Assembly (NCBI GenBank): GCA_016190245.1
Contig: JACPQY010000011.1
Span: forward strand, 89,740 to 153,739
Length of the DNA: 64,000 nucleotides
Source of the DNA: Nitrospirota bacterium
Lineage (GTDB): Bacteria; JACPQY01
Direction of reading: 5' to 3'
The notes below the pieces were generated by a model. The model was given only the letters and a program-made list of their open reading frames with translations, did no database searches and was not told the DNA's origin. Positions 8,596 through 16,104 of this stretch are shown here, piece after piece. A program made the position numbers and the translations under genes. Position 1 is the stretch's first letter; each line of letters begins with the position of its first letter.

Positions 8596-9769
8596 AGTGA
8601 CCCCTCCATCAGCAGAACCGCCGGACGACGACGAAGGACTCCGCCTCTGCCTCCGCCGCGACAGGCTACACGAGGGGAACACGGTTCAGTTGCTGAGGAA
8701 CGGATCCGAGGCGTTTCCGGCCATGCTCCGCGCCATCGAGGACGCCCGAAGAACGATCGCCCTCGAAGCCTACATGTTCAGGTCCGATCGGACGGGCACG
8801 CGGTTCGCCGACGCTCTCGCCACCAAGGCCGGGCAGGGTTTGGTGGTGGTGCTGATCTACGACGCCGTGGGGTCCCGCGGGGCAGATCCAGCCCTTTTCG
8901 ATCGGCTCCGCCACTCCGGCGTGCGCATTCTGGAGTATCACCCGATCGCGCCGTGGCGTAGAGGTTGGGGCTGGTGGCGGCGCGACCATCGCAAGCTCCT
9001 CGTGGTGGACGGCCGAGTGGGCTTCACGGGCGGCATCAACATCTGCGACGACCATCTGGACGCCGCGGAGGGTGGAGGCGGCTGGCGCGACACGCACCTC
9101 CGCGTGGAGGGACCCGCCGTGCACGACCTCCAGAAGCTTTTTCTCTCGACATGGCGGGATGAACGGGGTCCGCAGCTCGACGAGCGATCCTTCCTCCCCG
9201 CGCTCGACCCCTCCGCCGGCCGCGCGCGGGCCGGGGCGCTCGGCTCGCGCCGCTATCGCAGCCGCCGGGCCATCCGCTGGGCCTACGTCCACGCGATCAA
9301 GCACGCGCGGGGCTCGATCGCCATCTCAAACGCGTACTTCGTGCCGGACCGAGGCATCCTGCGCGCGTTGATCAATGCCGCGTGGCGCGGCGTGGCGGTC
9401 CGGATCCTGCTGACGGGAGCCTCAGACGTCCCCACCGTGCGGTACGCGGGCCGAGCCCGGTATTCCCGGCTGCTCTCCACGGGCATCCGCCTCTTCGAGT
9501 GGCAAGGGTCCATCCTCCACGCGAAAACCGCTGTCATTGACGGCATGTGGAGCTCTGTCGGCTCCTACAACATGGATCACCGGAGCGTCTTTCACAACCT
9601 CGAGCTCAATGTGACCGTTCTGGACCGCGATTTCGGGGCGGACGTGGAACGCATGTTCGAGGCCGATCTGGAAAATAGCCGCGAGATCACTGCCAAGGAG
9701 TGGAAGAAACGGCCGCCGCACATCAAGGCCCTCGAAAGCGTCCTGTACGCGTTCCGGCATTGGTTGTAG
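8573..9769 (+). CDS. Phospholipase D family protein, cardiolipin synthase-like
   Basis: About 398 residues contain two HxKxxxxD (HKD) motifs. The first is HRKLLVVDGRVGFTGGIN and the second is HAKTAVIDGMWSSVGSYNMD. Both are complete, so a phosphatidyltransferase or phospholipase-D reaction through a covalent phospho-histidine is expected. Bacterial ClsB/ClsC-type cardiolipin synthases have this length and lack the N-terminal membrane helices of ClsA, as here. The ATG at 8573 overlaps the peptidase gene by 23 bases; a second ATG at 8588 is equally possible. It is the last gene of the lemA operon, which couples a membrane protease to phospholipid remodelling. Confidence 0.88.
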   Translation: MKSRSMPEVTPPSAEPPDDDEGLRLCLRRDRLHEGNTVQLLRNGSEAFPAMLRAIEDARRTIALEAYMFRSDRTGTRFADALATKAGQGLVVVLIYDAVGSRGADPALFDRLRHSGVRILEYHPIAPWRRGWGWWRRDHRKLLVVDGRVGFTGGINICDDHLDAAEGGGGWRDTHLRVEGPAVHDLQKLFLSTWRDERGPQLDERSFLPALDPSAGRARAGALGSRRYRSRRAIRWAYVHAIKHARGSIAISNAYFVPDRGILRALINAAWRGVAVRILLTGASDVPTVRYAGRARYSRLLSTGIRLFEWQGSILHAKTAVIDGMWSSVGSYNMDHRSVFHNLELNVTVLDRDFGADVERMFEADLENSREITAKEWKKRPPHIKALESVLYAFRHWL

Positions 9770-9860
9770 AAACCTGGCGGAGGACTCAGTCGGCGCGAAG
9801 CAAGCATCTCTCCCGCGAGAGTTGGACCACCCTCAAAAGCTATTCTGGGTAGCCGCAGCC

Positions 9861-9927
9861 CCTTGCCTACGAGGGCATGGGGCCATGATAGGTTGTGGCC
9901 CAGGATGGGCCACATAGAACATGGCCT
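9861..9927. repeat. Intergenic repeat family S, copy 1
   Basis: This 67-base segment begins CCTTGCCTACGAGGGCATGG and ends ATGGCCT. A copy with the same beginning, the same CCCAGGATGG centre and the same end lies at 14557-14626. The internal arms are GTGGCCC and GGGCCAC. They differ in sequence from the arms of the other copy but pair just as well, which points to selection on structure. Confidence 0.65.
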
Positions 9928-9944
9928 TCAGGCTGCGCTCCGGA

Positions 9945-10007
9945 CGCGGGCTGCCTGCCCGCCGAAGTCCGTCCGCCGTGGCGGACTGGACAGGCGGGAA
10001 GCCCGCG
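9945..10007. repeat. Palindromic intergenic repeat, family R copy 2
   Basis: This 63-base element has outer arms CGCGGGC/GCCCGCG, middle arms CCCGCC/GGCGGG and an inner TCCGCC/GGCGGA hairpin. The reverse complement of 15689-15751 matches it at 61 of 63 positions. It follows repeat S copy 1 in the gap between the phospholipase-D gene and the end of the glycosidase gene. No other signal was found in 9770-10063. Confidence 0.85.
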
Positions 10008-10063
10008 CCTACCAACTACCGCCACACTGCATCCCACCTCAGCGACAGCGTCCTGCCGCCAAT

Positions 10064-11470
10064 CTACCTCACCAACAAGAATACCGGCCGCGGTCCAACC
10101 TCGATGACAGGCGGCTCGTCGCCGCCCGGGAGGCGAACCCCATCCGCACCCCTCGCCTTGAGGATCGCCTCGCGCCCCTTGATCCAGGCCGCGGGAACAC
10201 GGAACGGTTGCACGGTGGCATTCGGCCGGTAGATCGCGACGATCCTGTCTCCTCGGCGCGAGAACTCGAAGGCCGACACGTCCGGCACACCCGTCTCCAC
10301 TGTTCGATCGGCTACGTAGACGGTCCCATCGAGCACACCCACAAGCTCCTTCCACGCTTCGGAAGCGGGCTTCGGCGTCGCCGGTGGGCTCCGCACGGGA
10401 TCCGTCCCGCCGAACATGCCGAAGTACCGCTCGCACTCGAACGTCTCCAGCGAGGCGAACGTCTCGAAATCCACGCCGTGTTCGAGCAGGACCCAAGGCA
10501 CGAGCACGTCCACACCTTCCGCCGCGAGCAGCAGAGTCGCGCGAGAGAGGTAGTCCGCCTGCGTTTCCTGATCCAGTCCCGAGAACGAGCAGAATCCATA
10601 CTCCGTGGCGTAGAGCGGCAGGTCCGACGCGCCATGCCGGTCCAGAACCTCGCGGATCTCGCGGACGCGCCCCCGGTAGTCCACCTTCCGATCCTCGGGA
10701 GGCGCGACGGGCGGGTAGTCGCCATAGAGGTGGATCCCAATGCCGTCCAGCATGGAAACAAGTTCGGGTTCCGCCTCGAAGACACGATCGAGGAAATCCG
10801 TTGCCGAGATGGACAGCCCCGGCACGTTCGGGGCCGGCGCGGGCGCGCCACTGACGACGAGGGCCCCGGGGTCGGACGCGCGGATCGCCCGGACGGCCTC
10901 GGATAGAACACGCGCGTAGAGTTGCGGATCCGGGCCGGAAGACCAGAAGTAGATGACGTTGGGCTCGTTCCAGATCTCCCACACGGCCACCCTTCCCCGG
11001 TAGCGCGCCGCGACGCGCGCCACAAACGCCCCGAACTCCGCGACGTCGTCCGGCGGATAGAAGCCGTGTCCGGAAATGTCCAATGTGCGGGCGGACCGAT
11101 TCCACGGCACGCTCCCGATCAGCACCCCGAGCGGCACGACACCCTTCGCCGCGAGCAAGTCTAGCGAACGATCATACCAGTCGAAATCGTACTCCCCCGG
11201 CGAGACCTCCATCCGGCTCCATGGGAAAGACATCCGAACCAACCCCCCCGTCTCCCCCAGAACGTCCGCCTCGAACGAGCGCAACGTCCACCTTCCCTCG
11301 TCGAGCCTCCCGGCCCACCACTCGATCGAACTGTTCACGCCGAATTGCAGGCGCTTCTCCGCATCCGACCCGGCGTCACACGCGACGACTGCGAGCGCCG
11401 CGACGGCCGCAAGCCCGCGCACGACCACTCGCCCACTCTTCGACCACCTCGCTTCGCAGTGTGCGCCCAC
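10064..11470 (-). CDS. Clan GH-A glycoside hydrolase lipoprotein (GH39/GH5-like)
   Basis: This 468-residue protein has an N-terminal signal and a lipobox-like VVAC (Cys31), so it is probably anchored in a membrane. The TIM-barrel shows the clan-A hallmarks: acid/base E169 in WEIWNEPNV and candidate nucleophile E290 in LYATEYGF. It also has the early SFPWSRMEVSPGEYDFDWYD segment found in GH39 and related families. A C-terminal beta-domain of about 100 residues follows the barrel. It likely retains the anomeric configuration of an oligosaccharide substrate; which sugar cannot be told. The GTG at 11470 is the upstream-most start and leaves a plausible signal peptide. It is monocistronic and divergent from the toxin-antitoxin pair. 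Confidence 0.85.
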   Translation of the reverse strand: MGAHCEARWSKSGRVVVRGLAAVAALAVVACDAGSDAEKRLQFGVNSSIEWWAGRLDEGRWTLRSFEADVLGETGGLVRMSFPWSRMEVSPGEYDFDWYDRSLDLLAAKGVVPLGVLIGSVPWNRSARTLDISGHGFYPPDDVAEFGAFVARVAARYRGRVAVWEIWNEPNVIYFWSSGPDPQLYARVLSEAVRAIRASDPGALVVSGAPAPAPNVPGLSISATDFLDRVFEAEPELVSMLDGIGIHLYGDYPPVAPPEDRKVDYRGRVREIREVLDRHGASDLPLYATEYGFCSFSGLDQETQADYLSRATLLLAAEGVDVLVPWVLLEHGVDFETFASLETFECERYFGMFGGTDPVRSPPATPKPASEAWKELVGVLDGTVYVADRTVETGVPDVSAFEFSRRGDRIVAIYRPNATVQPFRVPAAWIKGREAILKARGADGVRLPGGDEPPVIEVGPRPVFLLVR

Positions 11471-11556
11471 GTCTCGGATTCTCTCAGGAAGCCCGGCCCC
11501 TTCTCAAGTCATGCCTCCGAGAATCACCGACGCCCCCCGCCCCCGGGCGCTGCCAT

Positions 11557-11590
11557 TACTGTACATTGGACGGCCGTCCACTGTACAGTA
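11557..11590. promoter_or_regulatory. 34-bp near-perfect palindrome between glycosidase and toxin-antitoxin genes
   Basis: The left half TACTGTACATTGGACGG and the reverse complement of the right half TACTGTACAGTGGACGG differ at one position. It lies 100 bases upstream of the antitoxin start and about 85 bases upstream of the glycosidase start. A dimeric or tetrameric DNA-binding protein operator is likely. Antitoxin autoregulation is one option. Confidence 0.6.
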
Positions 11591-11654
11591 GTGCCCGCCG
11601 GTCCGGGAGCCCCGCCGCGCTCGATCCCTGATCCGGACCACGTGCGCCCGACCC

Positions 11655-11683
11655 TTGACATTCTGGTCAAGATAAGTCATCAT
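11655..11683 (+). promoter_or_regulatory. Promoter of the toxin-antitoxin operon, leaderless geometry
   Basis: TTGACA at 11655-11660, a 17-base spacer and CATCAT at 11678-11683 precede the antitoxin ATG (11690) by 6 bases. As at 4044-4072, this predicts an mRNA starting at or next to the start codon. Confidence 0.45.
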
Positions 11684-11689
11684 CAGGTC

Positions 11690-11959
11690 ATGAGCGCGTT
11701 GCGGGGCAACACGGTCCGGATTGCGGAGCTCAAGGCGAAACTGAGTGCTTACCTCAGAAACGTCCGTGGCGGGCACTCGCTCACCGTCCTGGATCGCGAG
11801 ACCCCCATCGCCCGAGTGGTCCCCTATGCCGAGGATCGTAGCCGGCTTGTCGTCCGAAAGTCCACGCTGAGCGCGAAAGAGATTCGTCTTCCCAGAGCTC
11901 CCACCCGCCGAACCAACAGCCTGAAGGTTCTCCTGGCCGACCGCGAGAACGGGAGGTGA
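11690..11959 (+). CDS. Phd/YefM-type antitoxin
   Basis: This 89-residue protein begins with the classic antitoxin DNA-binding fold: RIAELKAKLSAYLRNV, a glycine turn, then LTVLDRETPIARVVPY. The Lys/Arg-rich C-terminal tail would wrap the partner toxin. An open frame continues far upstream, but the ATG at 11690 begins the domain at the usual place and follows a TTGACA promoter. The stop overlaps the toxin GTG by 4 bases (GTGA), so translation is coupled. It should neutralise the downstream PIN ribonuclease and autoregulate the operon. Confidence 0.9.
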   Translation: MSALRGNTVRIAELKAKLSAYLRNVRGGHSLTVLDRETPIARVVPYAEDRSRLVVRKSTLSAKEIRLPRAPTRRTNSLKVLLADRENGR

Positions 11960-12372
11960 ATGCCTATCTGGACTCCTCAGCCATTCTGAGGATCATTTTG
12001 CGGGAGCGGGGGCCGGTTTCCGATTGGGCGCGATTCGATGTGCGGGTGTGCAGCGACTTGGTCGAGGTCGAGTGCATGCGCGCGCTCGATCGGCTGCGGT
12101 TGCTGAGGGAACTGACTGAACCTGAATTGGTCGCAGCTAGAAGTGGGCTGTTGGCCTTCCTGTCTGGAACGGAAAGGGTAGGCATGACTCCTGCGGTTCT
12201 TCGGCGCGCGTCCGAGTCCTTTCCCGTCGTGATCGGGACATTGGACGCGATCCACCTCTCCACTGCGCTGGCTTGGCAGGACGCCGGCTCCGAGGAGTTG
12301 GTGATGGTGACGCACGACAAGGCACTCGCGCAGGCTGCACGCGCCCAGGGGCTTCCAGTCGCAGGCGCCTGA
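11956..12372 (+). CDS. vapC: PIN-domain ribonuclease toxin (VapC family)
   Basis: This 138-residue PIN domain carries the acidic active-site residues in their usual places: D in NAYLDSSAIL at the N-terminus, E in LVEVECMRAL, D in GTLDAIHLSTAL, and D in VTHDKALAQAA near the end. It should cleave RNA with Mg2+ until bound by the antitoxin encoded immediately upstream. The GTG start at 11956 has GGGAG just before it and overlaps the antitoxin stop. This is a complete, apparently intact type II toxin-antitoxin module. Confidence 0.93.
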   Translation: MNAYLDSSAILRIILRERGPVSDWARFDVRVCSDLVEVECMRALDRLRLLRELTEPELVAARSGLLAFLSGTERVGMTPAVLRRASESFPVVIGTLDAIHLSTALAWQDAGSEELVMVTHDKALAQAARAQGLPVAGA

Positions 12373-12523
12373 GCCCCAACCCCCAGAGTCAGCACCTTGC
12401 TCCAGAGGCGCTGCGCTGCCGCGCCATCGGAGCTCCATCCGGCTCCGCCCCGCCGTGCAACGTACTACGTGGCGCCACACCGGCCCATGGATTGGCTGAA
12501 AGTCTCAAGTCCCAAGCCTGACC

Positions 12524-12557
12524 CCTATGACCCTACCTATGACCCTATGACCCCTGT
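12524..12557. repeat. Short imperfect direct repeats of CTATGACCC
   Basis: Three near copies of CTATGACCC(T) stand side by side in the gap between the toxin gene and the end of the flavoprotein gene. Their function is unknown; this may be a small slippage product. Nothing else was recognised in 12373-12607. Confidence 0.5.
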
Positions 12558-12607
12558 CCTTCTCGTGCTCCGCGAGCTTGCCGAGAACTCGCCGTGAAAT
12601 CCGCCGC

Positions 12608-14485
12608 CTACACGTACACCGAGGTCAATGACTGAAGGAACGGGATCCACCGGGTGGGCGTGCCGGAGGGGAGGATTTCGATCCGGCCCTGCGACTGCCC
12701 GATCTTCTCCAACAGCAGGTTCACAGCCCACTTGGCCGTGACGTTGGTCTTCTCCATGAACACGGCCGGATGGGGCACGAAGACCATGTCGCCGATGAAG
12801 AGCAGGTTTTCGATGGGCGACTGAATGGGCGGGCGTTTCCTCTCGTCCCCCACGTGATAGGCCGTGTAGTGTCCCCACCGATTCACGTAGTACGAACGGT
12901 AGGGCGGGATGCCGGGCATCACACCCTTCAGCTCCTCGTAGCACTGCCGCGCGATTTCTTCGTTCGTGAGATGCGAGACCGACTCGGCGTTGGCGATCTG
13001 GGTCTCGATGACCGATACGTCGCGGCCCTCGAATTCCTTCATCAGCCAACGGTGAGTCCCATCCGCCATCTTCAGGGGAAAAGTCCAGTTGAGGGTGATC
13101 CCGAGGCGGTCGAAACCCGTGGCGAAGAAGTCCGGGACCGGCTCACCCTCTCCGTTCACGATCTTGTCCATCCAGAACTTCGTGCCCTCGAACCACATGT
13201 TCACAACGTACACGTGCGTGGCGTGCAGGCCCAGGATATTCTGGAAATAGGGCTGATCGCCCAGCTTCGCCAGGTTGGACCTCACCCACGATTGGGCTGC
13301 GGGCACGTCCAGCGCAACCACGACATAGTCGCCCTCGAAGCTCCGCTCCGACTTCTCCTCCGCGCTCAGTTCCTGGAGCCGGTCCGCGCGGGCGCCACAG
13401 AAGGGGCACTCGCCGTATTCGTAGTCGCCGAAGATCAACTCGCCGCAGATCGCGCAGCGCCGCACGCGCCCACCGGGGAGCGCGCCCGCCGTCACGCGCC
13501 GCACCCTTCCGCCTTCGATCTCGATGTCCGTCACCTGCGTGTTGAAATGGACCTGTCCGCCCTTGCTGCGAATCAGATCCACCATGGGTTGCAGAAACGT
13601 CTCGCCAGGCGGATTCAGGAAAAGGTTGATCTTGAGATCCTCGCTCGAGCCGCGGACGAGCTGGATCAGGTTGGCCACCGTCAGGGCCGACGTCCGATCC
13701 ACGTTGTCGAAGTACGCCATCTCCACCATGCTGTCGAAGAGCTTCCAGACGATCTCCCTGGACAGGCCCAGCTTCTGTCCGTATTCCTCAAGCGTCATCC
13801 CATCGAGGTACTCGCGCTGCTTGGGATCGGCGTACTCGAAGCTCGCCATTTTCAGGAACGCCTTGGGCAGGCGGCGCCGATCTTCCCGCCCCCCGTAGTT
13901 GATTCGCGAGGCGTAGATCCCCTGTTCCAGCCAATCGTAGGGCGCGGGCCACTTCGAGTTGGGGATGGACGAGCGGCGGCCGTCTTTGTCTAGAAACGTG
14001 TAGATGGAGAGGCTGTCCGGTAGTTCCTGGAGCTTCCAACCGTACCTCCCCATGAACTCGCGCAGGTTGTTGTAGAACCCCCAGACGGCGTGGACCCCGT
14101 GCTCGCGCACGTAGCCCTTGAAACCCGGCTCGCGTTTGTAGGGATCATCCGGAGGACCGAACTGCTTGTCGCGCCAGCTCTTCAGCTTCCCCCCGGGCGT
14201 TCCCGATTTCTCCAGGACGACGACTTTGAATCCCCTCATGGAGAGCTCGACCCCCGCCTGCAGGCCCGAGAGTCCGCCGCCGACGATCAGCACCGTTTTG
14301 CCGTTCGGCTTGAGATCGACGCGGTTGGCCGGGGCGGACGGATACATCGCATCGAGGCGCCGGTTGCGCGAGAGCGGGACCGCCGCGATGCCGCCTGCCG
14401 CCACGACTCCGGCCGCCACTCCCGCGCGCTTCAGGAAGCGCCGGCGGGTGACCGGTTTGTCCTTGGGTTCCGGTTCGTCAGGCAT
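12608..14485 (-). CDS. Tat-exported FAD-dependent amine oxidase/phytoene desaturase-like oxidoreductase with inserted zinc ribbon
   Basis: The ATG at 14485 gives 625 residues. A twin-arginine signal (TRRRFLKRAG, residues 13-22) and hydrophobic stretch come first. The Rossmann FAD site LIVGGGLSGLQAGVEL lies near residue 66, with the second glycine motif LEKSGTPGGKLKSW typical of desaturases and flavin amine oxidases. The C-terminal NLLFIGDMVFVPHPAVFMEK is the expected second FAD contact. Inserted in the middle is a four-cysteine ribbon (C344, C347, C360, C363), unusual for this fold. The frame runs upstream through repeat S into 14719, but that part is repeat-derived, not protein. Membrane, ferredoxin and nitroreductase genes lie upstream on the same strand. 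The substrate is unknown. Confidence 0.85.
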   Translation of the reverse strand: MPDEPEPKDKPVTRRRFLKRAGVAAGVVAAGGIAAVPLSRNRRLDAMYPSAPANRVDLKPNGKTVLIVGGGLSGLQAGVELSMRGFKVVVLEKSGTPGGKLKSWRDKQFGPPDDPYKREPGFKGYVREHGVHAVWGFYNNLREFMGRYGWKLQELPDSLSIYTFLDKDGRRSSIPNSKWPAPYDWLEQGIYASRINYGGREDRRRLPKAFLKMASFEYADPKQREYLDGMTLEEYGQKLGLSREIVWKLFDSMVEMAYFDNVDRTSALTVANLIQLVRGSSEDLKINLFLNPPGETFLQPMVDLIRSKGGQVHFNTQVTDIEIEGGRVRRVTAGALPGGRVRRCAICGELIFGDYEYGECPFCGARADRLQELSAEEKSERSFEGDYVVVALDVPAAQSWVRSNLAKLGDQPYFQNILGLHATHVYVVNMWFEGTKFWMDKIVNGEGEPVPDFFATGFDRLGITLNWTFPLKMADGTHRWLMKEFEGRDVSVIETQIANAESVSHLTNEEIARQCYEELKGVMPGIPPYRSYYVNRWGHYTAYHVGDERKRPPIQSPIENLLFIGDMVFVPHPAVFMEKTNVTAKWAVNLLLEKIGQSQGRIEILPSGTPTRWIPFLQSLTSVYV

Positions 14486-14556
14486 GGCAGTAGGAATCGA
14501 TTCCCATCGATCCGGGATCGGACGCATGAGAATGCCACGTGACATGCCCCGCATCC

Positions 14557-14626
14557 CCTTGCCGAGGAGGGCATGGGGCCATGCAGTGTCGCCGCGCCCA
14601 GGATGGCGCGGCATGGACCATGGCCT
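14557..14626. repeat. Intergenic repeat family S, copy 2
   Basis: This 70-base copy shares CCTTGCC, GGAGGGCATGGGGCCATG, CCCAGGATGG and ATGGCCT with 9861-9927. Here the internal arms are CGCGCC and GGCGCG. More GGCACC/GGTGCC hairpins follow up to about 14755, and some of the open frame upstream of the flavoprotein is made of this repeat. No gene was seen in 14486-14772. Confidence 0.65.
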
Positions 14627-14772
14627 GCGGGGCTTCATCTCGTGGCACCAGGCCCTGCGTGGCAAGGTGCCATGCGGATCGCAGCCCTTCTCCGCCGCGG
14701 CGGACTGCTTTCCACTCATGGCACCAGGGCTTCCTGCCCAGGTGCGTCCCTACACAGGTTTCCCAATGCACA

Positions 14773-15564
14773 CTAATACAACGGCTTCCGATCCGAGACC
14801 GTCCCCTCGGTCGAAAGCACCTCGCGTATCCGTTCGATCTCATCCGGACCGAAAAACTTCTTGTGATGTTCCGGGTAGACGATGCCTTCGCGCGTCTCGT
14901 AGTGCTTGAGCGGGCACCACGAGGACTCGATCTGTTCGAGGGCGAGTGAGAACCGGAGCATCGTGTTTTTTCCGAGCCGAAGGAGGGCGCCCTGGACGGT
15001 CCCGAGGCCGGCCCCGTAGCCGTGACCGGCCAGCATCCGCCGGGCTTCACCGAATCCGACGCGGTGCATCCCGAGGGGCAGCGAGACCATGAGGTCATAG
15101 ATGATTCGCTGGGAGAACTCCGCCACGACCCACAAGGCGAGCATGATCACGCCCGTGGGGGCCAGGAGCAGTTTTTTCCAGAGCGGGAGGCAACCGGAAA
15201 AGCCGGCCAGCGTATCGAGTTCCTTGTTCATCATCACGCACAGGCCGTTCGCATACCCACAGAACTGGCAATTGAAGCGATCCAGCAACGGGAGCATGTC
15301 GTACCGGAACCGGTCCAGGACTACGTAGTCCGCCCAGCGCAGCCGCTGAATCCCGAGCAGGGGCCGAAACAGCCACTGGTACAGGGCCACGGTGAAGGTG
15401 GAGTGGAAAAGGATAAGGGCGGGGATGCAGGTGTACATCGGGAGGCCGCCCAAGGCTGTCCGGATGAATCCGATGCGCTTGATGTGGCTGCCCGCGATGG
15501 GCCAGATCAGGCTGGCATCGAGCCTTGGCCGGGCCACGGATTGGGTCTTGGCCTGGGACGTCAT
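14773..15564 (-). CDS. Integral membrane protein with CxxC-x6-C cluster, unknown function
   Basis: This 263-residue protein of no recognised family has two strong hydrophobic stretches, about 39-68 and 130-160. Between them, at residues 99-109, is a cysteine cluster NCQFCGYANGLCVMM (C99, C102, C109), in a position suitable for a metal, Fe-S or disulphide centre at the membrane surface. The C-terminal 60 residues are soluble and charged (YPEHHKKFFGPDEIERIREV). The ATG at 15564 is the only clear start. It sits on the same strand between the Tat flavoprotein and the ferredoxin, so it may pass electrons or anchor the complex; this is inference from context only. Confidence 0.75.
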   Translation of the reverse strand: MTSQAKTQSVARPRLDASLIWPIAGSHIKRIGFIRTALGGLPMYTCIPALILFHSTFTVALYQWLFRPLLGIQRLRWADYVVLDRFRYDMLPLLDRFNCQFCGYANGLCVMMNKELDTLAGFSGCLPLWKKLLLAPTGVIMLALWVVAEFSQRIIYDLMVSLPLGMHRVGFGEARRMLAGHGYGAGLGTVQGALLRLGKNTMLRFSLALEQIESSWCPLKHYETREGIVYPEHHKKFFGPDEIERIREVLSTEGTVSDRKPLY

Positions 15565-15688
15565 GGTTCAGGCCGGGGGCGCAGATCGTTTTGTGGAACG
15601 AGCATCCTGCGCGAGAGTCCCGCAGGCTCAAAGCCTGCTGTGCCCCGTTCCACGGGTGCCCCTACCTCGGACTCACGTTCCTGGTAGC

Positions 15689-15751
15689 CGCGGGTTTCCC
15701 GCCTGTCCAGTCCGCCACGGCGGACGGATTTCGGCGGGCAGGCAGCCCGCG
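15689..15751. repeat. Palindromic intergenic repeat, family R copy 3
   Basis: This 63-base element in the opposite orientation to 9945-10007 differs from it at two positions. It lies in the 205-base gap between the membrane-protein gene and the ferredoxin gene. The GGTAGCCG flank is also shared. Confidence 0.85.
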
Positions 15752-15769
15752 CCCTCACACCAGACCCTC

Positions 15770-16093
15770 TCAGAACCGGCGCGGCCATTGAGGCTCCCCC
15801 CGATCGAGATATCGGAAAAAACGCTTGAACTGGATGAACCGGGTCACCTTGATTGAGCCGTCCAGACAGACCGCGACGCAATCACCGCAGGACATGCAGA
15901 ACGGCCAATCCTTCACCACCTCGGCCTTCTTCCCCACCATCTCGATGGCCTTGGCGGCGCAGGCCGCCACGCAGAGCTTGCACCCCGAGCATGTCTCCGG
16001 ATCGATCGTGATCGCCCCGAGCGTCAGATCCTCCCCGAGCTTGCGGAAGCTTTCCACTCGCCGCCTGTCTTTTCGCGTCAGATGTTCAGGCAT
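15770..16093 (-). CDS. 2[4Fe-4S] ferredoxin-type protein
   Basis: About 107 residues contain two complete cluster motifs, CSGCKLCVAACAAKAIE and CMSCGDCVAVCLDGSIK. They should ligate two low-potential [4Fe-4S] clusters. An N-terminal helix-rich stretch of about 35 residues and a basic C-terminal tail (FIQFKRFFRYLDRG) flank the ferredoxin core. ATG 16093 is chosen because it lies 11 bases after the nitroreductase stop; the frame is open to 16144. It is the natural electron donor or acceptor for the flavoproteins encoded on either side (nitroreductase upstream, Tat flavoprotein downstream). Partner specificity is inferred from gene order. Confidence 0.9.
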   Translation of the reverse strand: MPEHLTRKDRRRVESFRKLGEDLTLGAITIDPETCSGCKLCVAACAAKAIEMVGKKAEVVKDWPFCMSCGDCVAVCLDGSIKVTRFIQFKRFFRYLDRGEPQWPRRF

Positions 16094-16104
16094 GAAGCGT
16101 GACC

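Noticed and set aside
12770-13993. 407-codon plus-strand open frame opposite the flavoprotein
   Set aside because: Shadow frame; the minus strand has clear FAD motifs.
14486-14719. N-terminal extension of the Tat flavoprotein
   Set aside because: It is made of the intergenic repeat S translated in frame; the Tat signal begins only at 14485.
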